Assembly (NCBI RefSeq): GCF_018476525.1
Contig: NZ_JAHCST010000009.1
Span: 124,001-188,000 of the forward strand
Length of the DNA: 64,000 nt
Source of the DNA: Acrocarpospora catenulata
GTDB taxonomy: Bacteria > Actinomycetota > Actinomycetes > Streptosporangiales > Streptosporangiaceae
Direction: 5' to 3'
Position numbers and translations under genes: made by a program. Numbering within the stretch: position 1 is the first letter of the stretch; each line of letters starts with the position of its first letter. Below the pieces are notes generated by a model. That model was not told where the DNA came from. It saw only the letters and a list, made by a program, of their open reading frames with translations, and made no database searches. Shown in pieces: positions 59,251 through 64,000 of this stretch.

Positions 59251-61104
59251 ATGACCATGGTGGACGAGACCGCACCCGTTGTGGCGGAGGAAGTGTTCTC
59301 CTCCTGGTTGCGGGAGTTCGAGACGGCCTCCTGGACCGGCGATCCGGAGCGCCTGGCGGCCTGTTTCCTCGACGACGCCTACTGGCGGGACATCCTCTCC
59401 TTCACCTGGGAGTACCGGACCTTCGCCGGCCGGGACGCGATCGTCACCGCGCTGCGCGCGGCCCTGCCCGAGGTCCGTCCGGGCGAGTTCCGCCAGGCGC
59501 CCGGCCGATCGCTGCCCCGGCTGGTGAAGCGCTCCGGCAGGCGCGTCGTCGAAGCGTTCTTCGAGTTCGAGACCGCTGTCGGGCGCGGGCACGGCTTCGT
59601 CCGCCTGCCCGTCGAGGGCGCGCCCCCCGGCGGCCCGCGCGCCTGGATCCTGCTGACCACCCTGCACGAGCTGCGCGGGTTCGAGGAGCAGATCGGCGAG
59701 CGGCGTCCGACGGGGCTGGAGTACTCCTCGAACTTCAGCGGCGACAACTGGGCGGACCAGCGCCGCAAGGAACAGGAGTACGCCGACCGGGACCCCGAGG
59801 TGCTGGTCGTCGGCGGAGGCCAGGCGGGGCTCATCCTCGGCGCCCGGCTGCGCCAGATCGGCGTTGACGCGCTGATCGTGGAGAAGCTGGATCGGATCGG
59901 CGACAACTGGCGGCAGCGCTACCACTCGCTGACCCTCCACAACGAGGTGTGGGCCAACAGCCTGCCGTACGTCCCCTTCCCGCCGACCTGGCCCACCTTC
60001 GTGCCGAAGGACAAGCTCGCCGGCTTCCTTGAGGCGTACGCCGAGTTCATGGAGCTGAACGTCTGGACGGGCACGGAGTTCCGGGGAGCCACCTACGACG
60101 AGGGATCCCGGCTGTGGACGGCGCACCTGGGGAGGGCCGGCGGGACGGAGCGGGTCGTGCGGTGCCCGCACATCGTCCTCGCCACCGGCAGTGTGAGCGG
60201 GACGCCCACCATCCCGTCGATGCCCGGGCTCGACGACTTCGCCGGGGAGGTCGTGCATTCGAGCCGGTTCACCAGCGGAATCGAGTACCGAGGCCGCAGG
60301 GCGATCGTCGTCGGCACCGGCAACAGCGGCCACGACGTGGCCCAGGAACTGCACGAGAACGGCGCGGCCCAGGTCACGATGGTCCAGCGCGGCCCCACGT
60401 GCGTGGTCAGCCTGATCCCCAGCGGCACGCTGGTGTACTCGCTCTTCTCCGAGGGCCCGCCCGTCGAGGACATCGACCTCATCACAGCGTCGATCCCCTA
60501 TCCGGTGCTCAAGGAGTCCTACCAGCGGATCACGCGGCGCACGACCGAGATAGACGGGGAGCTGCTGCGGCGGCTCCAGGCCGCTGGATTCGAGGTCGAC
60601 CAGGGCCCGGACGGCACCGGCTTCCACATGAAGTACCTGCGCACGGGAGGTGGCTACTACATCAACGTCGGATGCTCCGACCTCATCGCCGACGGACGGA
60701 TCCGGGTCGTCCAGGCGCGTGACATCGTCCGCTTCACCCGGGACGGCGCACTCCTCGCCGACGGGACGACGATCGAGAGCGACCTGGTCGTGCTGGCGAC
60801 CGGCTACGAGAACCAGCAGGAGGCCGTACGCCGCATGTTCGGCGACGAGTTGGCCGACCGGATCGGCCCGATCTGGGACTTCGACGAGGACGGCTTCATG
60901 CGCAACATGTGGCGGCGCCTCGACCAGGACGGGTTCTGGCTGATGGGGGGCTCGCTCATCGAGTGTCGCACCTTCTCGCGCTACCTCGCGCTGGCCATCA
61001 AGGCCGACCTCGAGGGCCTGCTTCCTCCGCGCCCAGGACGTACCGCGCTCCCTCCCGCCGCGTCCCCCGCGGACCTCGCGAGGGGCGAGGAGAGCGTCCG
61101 GTGA
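59251..61104 (+). CDS. Flavin-containing monooxygenase with N-terminal NTF2-like domain
   Basis: 617 residues. Residues about 15-150 form an NTF2/SnoaL-like cone (W-L-R-E-F-E-T-A-S-W-T-G-D-P-E-R-L-A); residues about 180-600 form a two-Rossmann flavoprotein with V-L-V-V-G-G-G-Q-A-G-L (FAD), the FMO-type F-A-G-E-V-V-H-S-S-R-F, and V-V-G-T-G-N-S-G-H-D-V-A (NADPH). It likely inserts oxygen into a small lipophilic substrate (hydroxylation or Baeyer-Villiger). The NTF2 domain may bind substrate. The ATG follows AAGGAG; the stop overlaps the next gene (GTGA). Confidence 0.88.
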   Translation: MTMVDETAPVVAEEVFSSWLREFETASWTGDPERLAACFLDDAYWRDILSFTWEYRTFAGRDAIVTALRAALPEVRPGEFRQAPGRSLPRLVKRSGRRVVEAFFEFETAVGRGHGFVRLPVEGAPPGGPRAWILLTTLHELRGFEEQIGERRPTGLEYSSNFSGDNWADQRRKEQEYADRDPEVLVVGGGQAGLILGARLRQIGVDALIVEKLDRIGDNWRQRYHSLTLHNEVWANSLPYVPFPPTWPTFVPKDKLAGFLEAYAEFMELNVWTGTEFRGATYDEGSRLWTAHLGRAGGTERVVRCPHIVLATGSVSGTPTIPSMPGLDDFAGEVVHSSRFTSGIEYRGRRAIVVGTGNSGHDVAQELHENGAAQVTMVQRGPTCVVSLIPSGTLVYSLFSEGPPVEDIDLITASIPYPVLKESYQRITRRTTEIDGELLRRLQAAGFEVDQGPDGTGFHMKYLRTGGGYYINVGCSDLIADGRIRVVQARDIVRFTRDGALLADGTTIESDLVVLATGYENQQEAVRRMFGDELADRIGPIWDFDEDGFMRNMWRRLDQDGFWLMGGSLIECRTFSRYLALAIKADLEGLLPPRPGRTALPPAASPADLARGEESVR

Positions 61105-61940
61105 CCCGCCATCTGGACAAAGCCGTCCTCGTCACCGGGGCCGCGAGGGGGATCGGGCGCGCCGTGGCCGAGACCTTCGCCGCGGAGGGTGCCGACGTCG
61201 TCGCGTGCGACGTCGGCGCCCCCGTCCGGGGAGCCCAGTCCACGACCGCCTGGCGGGACGACCTCGACGGGACCGCCAGTGCAGTACGCGCCCTGGGCCG
61301 GCGCTGCCTCGCCGTCCCCGTCGACGTGCGGAGCCAGGCGTCGCTGGACGAGGCGGTCGCCCGCGGTCTCGAGGAGTTCGGGCGCCTGGACGTCGTGGTC
61401 GCCAACGCCGGGATCATGCAGTCGGCGGAGTTCTGGGAGATCGCCGAGGAGACGTGGCAGGCGGTCCTCGATGTCAACCTCGGTGGAGTCTGGCGGACCG
61501 CCAAGGCGGTCGCGCCGCACATGATCGAGCGCCGCTCGGGAGTGATCCTCGCCACCGCGTCGGTCCAGGCCCGCAGCGCGCGCAAGGGGCTGGCGGCCTA
61601 CACGGCGTCGAAGCACGGGCTGCTGGGCCTGATGAAGTGCCTCGCGCTGGAACTCGGCGACCACGACGTCCGGGTCAACACCGTCCTGCCCGGTGCCGTG
61701 CACACACCGATGATCGACAACGAGGAGACGGGCCGGCTCGGCGGGGACTCACCTCGAACCGCGTTCTTCCGGAAGATGGCGGCGCTGCGCAACCGCTCCG
61801 CTCTTCCGCCGTCCGCTGTCGCGGCGGCGATGTCGTGGCTGGCCTCGGACGAGGCCGGGCACGTCACGGGCGCGGAGCTGCAGGTCGACGCGGGATCGCT
61901 GGTCCTCCCTGGGCTGAACCACGCACCCGTGATCGACTGA
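61101..61940 (+). CDS. Short-chain dehydrogenase, mycofactocin-coupled-like insertion
   Basis: 279 residues. T-G-A-A-R-G-I-G (NAD), N-A-G-I, catalytic serine in A-T-A-S-V-Q, and Y-T-A-S-K-H-G. After the second strand (V-V-A-C-D-V-G-A-P) there is an extra segment of about 20 residues before L-G-R-R-C-L-A-V-P-V-D-V-R, as in SDRs whose NAD is tightly bound and recycled by mycofactocin. If so, a mycofactocin system should exist elsewhere in the genome. It probably oxidises the alcohol or reduces a ketone made by the monooxygenase upstream. The GTG overlaps the previous stop. Confidence 0.85.
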   Translation: MTRHLDKAVLVTGAARGIGRAVAETFAAEGADVVACDVGAPVRGAQSTTAWRDDLDGTASAVRALGRRCLAVPVDVRSQASLDEAVARGLEEFGRLDVVVANAGIMQSAEFWEIAEETWQAVLDVNLGGVWRTAKAVAPHMIERRSGVILATASVQARSARKGLAAYTASKHGLLGLMKCLALELGDHDVRVNTVLPGAVHTPMIDNEETGRLGGDSPRTAFFRKMAALRNRSALPPSAVAAAMSWLASDEAGHVTGAELQVDAGSLVLPGLNHAPVID

Positions 61941-62023
61941 ACCGTCACAGGCGGCCGGGCGGGTCCCCAGCCGGCCGCCGGTGCGGGGCCGTCTCATGGG
62001 GCGGAACCTGGCCGCGTTGACCT

Positions 62024-62041
62024 GTCAACAACTCCGTTGAT
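62024..62041. promoter_or_regulatory. TetR-type operator 5, between -35 and -10 elements
   Basis: GTCAAC-N6-GTTGAT lies exactly between TTGACC (62017-62022) and GATAAT (62039-62044), 16 bases apart. A bound repressor would occlude RNA polymerase directly. The gene served is the cyclase at 62085. Confidence 0.8.
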
Positions 62042-62084
62042 AATCTCCTTGAGGCAGGTGAGCCGTCGTTCTTGGGAGGTTGCC

Positions 62085-62957
62085 ATGCGGTATCGGTTCG
62101 AGGTTGGCGACGAACGCGGAGCCCTCAACCTGGTCGACGAACGGGCGGTCCGGCGCGGGCTGGACAGCGCGAGCCACGGCACGGTCATCCCGCTGGCCCA
62201 GCCGATCCGGGCCGGGGCGGCGCCGATCGCCGCCATGCGGACCCCACCGGTGCACTTCATGAGCCGGGACGGAGGCGACTACGCCGCCGGCCTGCCCGAG
62301 CGGCCCGGCTTCGGCTTCGCCGACGACTCCATCCTGCTCGCCTGCCATGGCGCCACGCACCTCGACGCCCTCGCGCACGTCTGGCAGGACGGCGTCATGT
62401 ACGGCGGGTTCAGCTCGGACGAGGTCACCAGCCGCGGGGCCAAACGCTGCGGCATCGACAAGGCCGGCCCGTTCGTCTGCCGGGGGCTGCTCGTCGACGC
62501 GGTGCCCGAGGGCGCCGACGGCCTCGAACCCGGCACCCCGGTGCCCGTCGACGTCCTCCGCGCGGCCCTCGACGGCTGCGACCCCCGCCCCGGCGACGCG
62601 CTGCTCGTACGGACCGGCTGGCCGGCGCTGTGGCGCGCGGACCCGTCGATCGGCACCGAGTCCTGGCCGGGGCTGGACGTGGACAGCGTCGAGTGGATCC
62701 TGGAGGCGGGCTTCGCGCTGGTCGGCGCCGACACGATCGGCGTGGAGGTCTCCCCGTCGAGCGACCCGTCCTGCGCCTCGCCCCTGCACATCGCGCTGAT
62801 CCGCGACCACGGAGTCTACTTCCTCGAACTGCTCGCGCTGGACGCGCTCGCCCAGGCCCTGGCCGCGGCCGGCCGCCGCGACTTCCTCCTCGTCGTCGCC
62901 CCGCTGCCGATACACCAAGCGGTCGGCAGCCCGGTGGCGCCCGTGGCGGTACTGTAG
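62085..62957 (+). CDS. Cyclase-family (kynurenine formamidase-like) metal hydrolase
   Basis: 290 residues. The metal-site signature is present as H-G-A-T-H-L-D-A-L-A-H, together with L-L-V-R-T-G-W and a late H-I-A-L-I-R-D-H-G-V. This family hydrolyses formyl amides, cyclic amides or lactones. In this cluster it could open a lactone made by a Baeyer-Villiger reaction of the monooxygenase (inference). The ATG follows GGGAGGT. Confidence 0.88.
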   Translation: MRYRFEVGDERGALNLVDERAVRRGLDSASHGTVIPLAQPIRAGAAPIAAMRTPPVHFMSRDGGDYAAGLPERPGFGFADDSILLACHGATHLDALAHVWQDGVMYGGFSSDEVTSRGAKRCGIDKAGPFVCRGLLVDAVPEGADGLEPGTPVPVDVLRAALDGCDPRPGDALLVRTGWPALWRADPSIGTESWPGLDVDSVEWILEAGFALVGADTIGVEVSPSSDPSCASPLHIALIRDHGVYFLELLALDALAQALAAAGRRDFLLVVAPLPIHQAVGSPVAPVAVL

Positions 62958-63551
62958 ATGGCCGGCCGCTCCTTCGCGCCGCGCGGCGCCCGGCGCGAGA
63001 AGCACCTCGACGTCCTACCCGTCTCCGACACCGAGATGCGGGTCGTCGCCACGCTGCGGGACACCAGCACGGCCATCGACGATCCCGCCGACATCGAGGT
63101 GATCCACGACCTCCGCCTGGATGCGACGATCACGATCCCAGACCTGACGATCCGGGAGATCTCCGCCCACTCCGCACAGCAGCCCTATGACCAGTGCGCC
63201 GTTACGGTCGCGCCGGTCTCCCGGCTGCGCGGCCTCAGCATCCGGCGCGGCTACCGGCGGCAGGTCCTCGAGGTGCTCGGCGGCACTCTGGGGTGCAGCC
63301 ACTTCCTCACCCTCGCCCTCGACCTGTCCGCGGCCAACGTCCTGTCCATCTACCTGCGGATGCGCGCCGAGGTGGACAACACCCCGGGCAACCGCGCCGA
63401 CGGCACCTGGACGCGTGCCGGCATGCGGATCGAGCCCAGGCTGCTGAACGCCTGCGCCGCGCTCGCCGCCGACTCGCCCGTCCAGCGCCGCGCCAAGCGT
63501 CCACAGCCACCGGTCACGAGCACGACCGGGCGCACAGACGACGAGGAGTGA
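62958..63551 (+). CDS. DUF2889 domain protein
   Basis: 197 residues. The features D-A-T-I-T-I-P-D-L-T-I, L-G-G-T-L-G-C-S-H-F-L-T-L-A-L-D and the invariant-looking cysteine-histidine pair are those of DUF2889 proteins, which occur in steroid and aromatic degradation clusters of actinobacteria and proteobacteria without a settled role. The ATG directly follows the cyclase stop, so the two are co-translated. A poorly conserved, basic tail follows residue 170. Confidence 0.8.
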   Translation: MAGRSFAPRGARREKHLDVLPVSDTEMRVVATLRDTSTAIDDPADIEVIHDLRLDATITIPDLTIREISAHSAQQPYDQCAVTVAPVSRLRGLSIRRGYRRQVLEVLGGTLGCSHFLTLALDLSAANVLSIYLRMRAEVDNTPGNRADGTWTRAGMRIEPRLLNACAALAADSPVQRRAKRPQPPVTSTTGRTDDEE

Positions 63552-63704
63552 CGCACCGAAGGCGTTGACGGAGGAGGGCATCATCGCGGGCCCTGAGCGG
63601 GCAGGTCCACCGGTGGGACGCCAGGGCGGGCACACTCGTCACGATCGTTCTCACCTCTCGTCGAGCTTGGGTCGCGACCGATGCTCGTCCGTGCGGGCCG
63701 AAAT

Positions 63705-63722
63705 GTCAACGGAGTCGTTGAT
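63705..63722. promoter_or_regulatory. TetR-type operator 6, with a further half-site and promoter
   Basis: GTCAACGGAGTCGTTGAT lies 124 bases before the last gene. A further GTTGACA half-site at 63760 forms a -35 element with AATTATCG at 63781 as a possible -10 region. The gap 63552-63845 holds no gene. Confidence 0.7.
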
Positions 63723-63845
63723 ATTGCGTTCTCGGGACACGGAAGCTGTAAACAGGTGCGTTGACAACCCTGCGACCGGTAATTATCGTTCCGGGTCACA
63801 TGTCCGGATCGCACTGGTTCCGGCCCTGAGACATCGGAGAACGAC

Positions 63846-64000
63846 ATGGTCGTCTTATGGCTTCGCCATGCCCGGATAGTGGCCGCCACCGCGGTGATGC
63901 TCGCGGTGGCAGCGTGCGGCGATGACGGCGGGACATCGTCGAACACCTCGGAGAGCACCCTGAAGGTGGGCGTCTGCGTGCCCAACGGTCCTGGCCTTGC
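63846..64000 (+). CDS. Substrate-binding lipoprotein, N-terminus only (runs off the window)
   Basis: 51 residues are visible. A basic start, hydrophobic core (I-V-A-A-T-A-V-M-L-A-V-A-A) and lipobox ending in A-A-C are followed by G-D-D-G-G-T-S-S and then T-L-K-V-G-V-C-V-P-N, the first strand of an ABC or TRAP-like solute-binding protein. It is probably the first gene of an importer for the pathway substrate, under operator 6. Codon 4 is TTA. Confidence 0.7.
   Translation, partial: MVVLWLRHARIVAATAVMLAVAACGDDGGTSSNTSESTLKVGVCVPNGPGL

Overview
The window is high-GC DNA with dense, often overlapping genes (ATGA and GTGA junctions), frequent GTG starts, secreted glycoside hydrolases carrying CBM2, CBM13 and discoidin modules, and LacI, TetR, GntR, Rrf2 and LysR regulators. 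This fits the chromosome of a filamentous, saprophytic actinomycete. A Streptosporangiaceae-like host is a guess from general impression, not a demonstrated placement. I saw no rRNA, tRNA, CRISPR array or intact insertion sequence.

Layout. (1) 1-4.7 kb: the C-terminal part of a giant STAND NTPase with about 14 WD40 repeats, overlapping a separate SIR2-like gene; this is the best candidate for an undescribed defence or conflict system. (2) 4.8-17.3 kb: a probable uptake and catabolic operon with a polar amino-acid ABC importer, an OmpR-type winged-helix regulator with a GAF domain, an ornithine-cyclodeaminase-like enzyme, an MFS protein, hydantoinase A and B subunits with an unusual protein between them, and a DUF1989 protein. 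An aminotransferase is divergent. (3) 17.7-29.8 kb: a GH5 cellulase and a sugar ABC importer that share one perfect palindromic operator. Between them lie a cobalamin-type binding protein, a copper chaperone (PCuAC), a DyP peroxidase that has lost its Tat signal, and an aldo/keto reductase. A 2H phosphoesterase follows. (4) 30-36.3 kb: a LysR regulator divergent from a fused diaminopropionate ammonia-lyase/M20 hydrolase, a second M20 enzyme, and a GntR-membrane protein pair with its own operator. (5) 36.6-40.9 kb: a CBM2-linked metalloprotease, a DUF574 methyltransferase, an Rrf2 regulator with NDH-2-like oxidoreductase, and a small secreted protein.

(6) 41.2-53.1 kb: a mannan-utilisation locus. 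Two secreted GH26 mannanases flank it and have nearly identical CBM13 modules. It also holds a GH2 beta-mannosidase, an ABC sugar importer, a GH1 glycosidase interrupted by one in-frame amber codon, and a LacI regulator. Three related operators sit upstream of the three transcription units. (7) 53.1-64 kb: a catabolic regulon with paired acyl-CoA dehydrogenases, a crotonase lacking both usual glutamates, a TetR regulator, an acyl-CoA ligase, an NTF2-flavin monooxygenase fusion, an SDR, a cyclase-family hydrolase, a DUF2889 protein and the start of a binding lipoprotein. Six copies of an RTCAAC-N6-GTTGAY palindrome, one before each transcription unit, tie it together.

All functions are read from motifs and family resemblance by eye; no database search was run.
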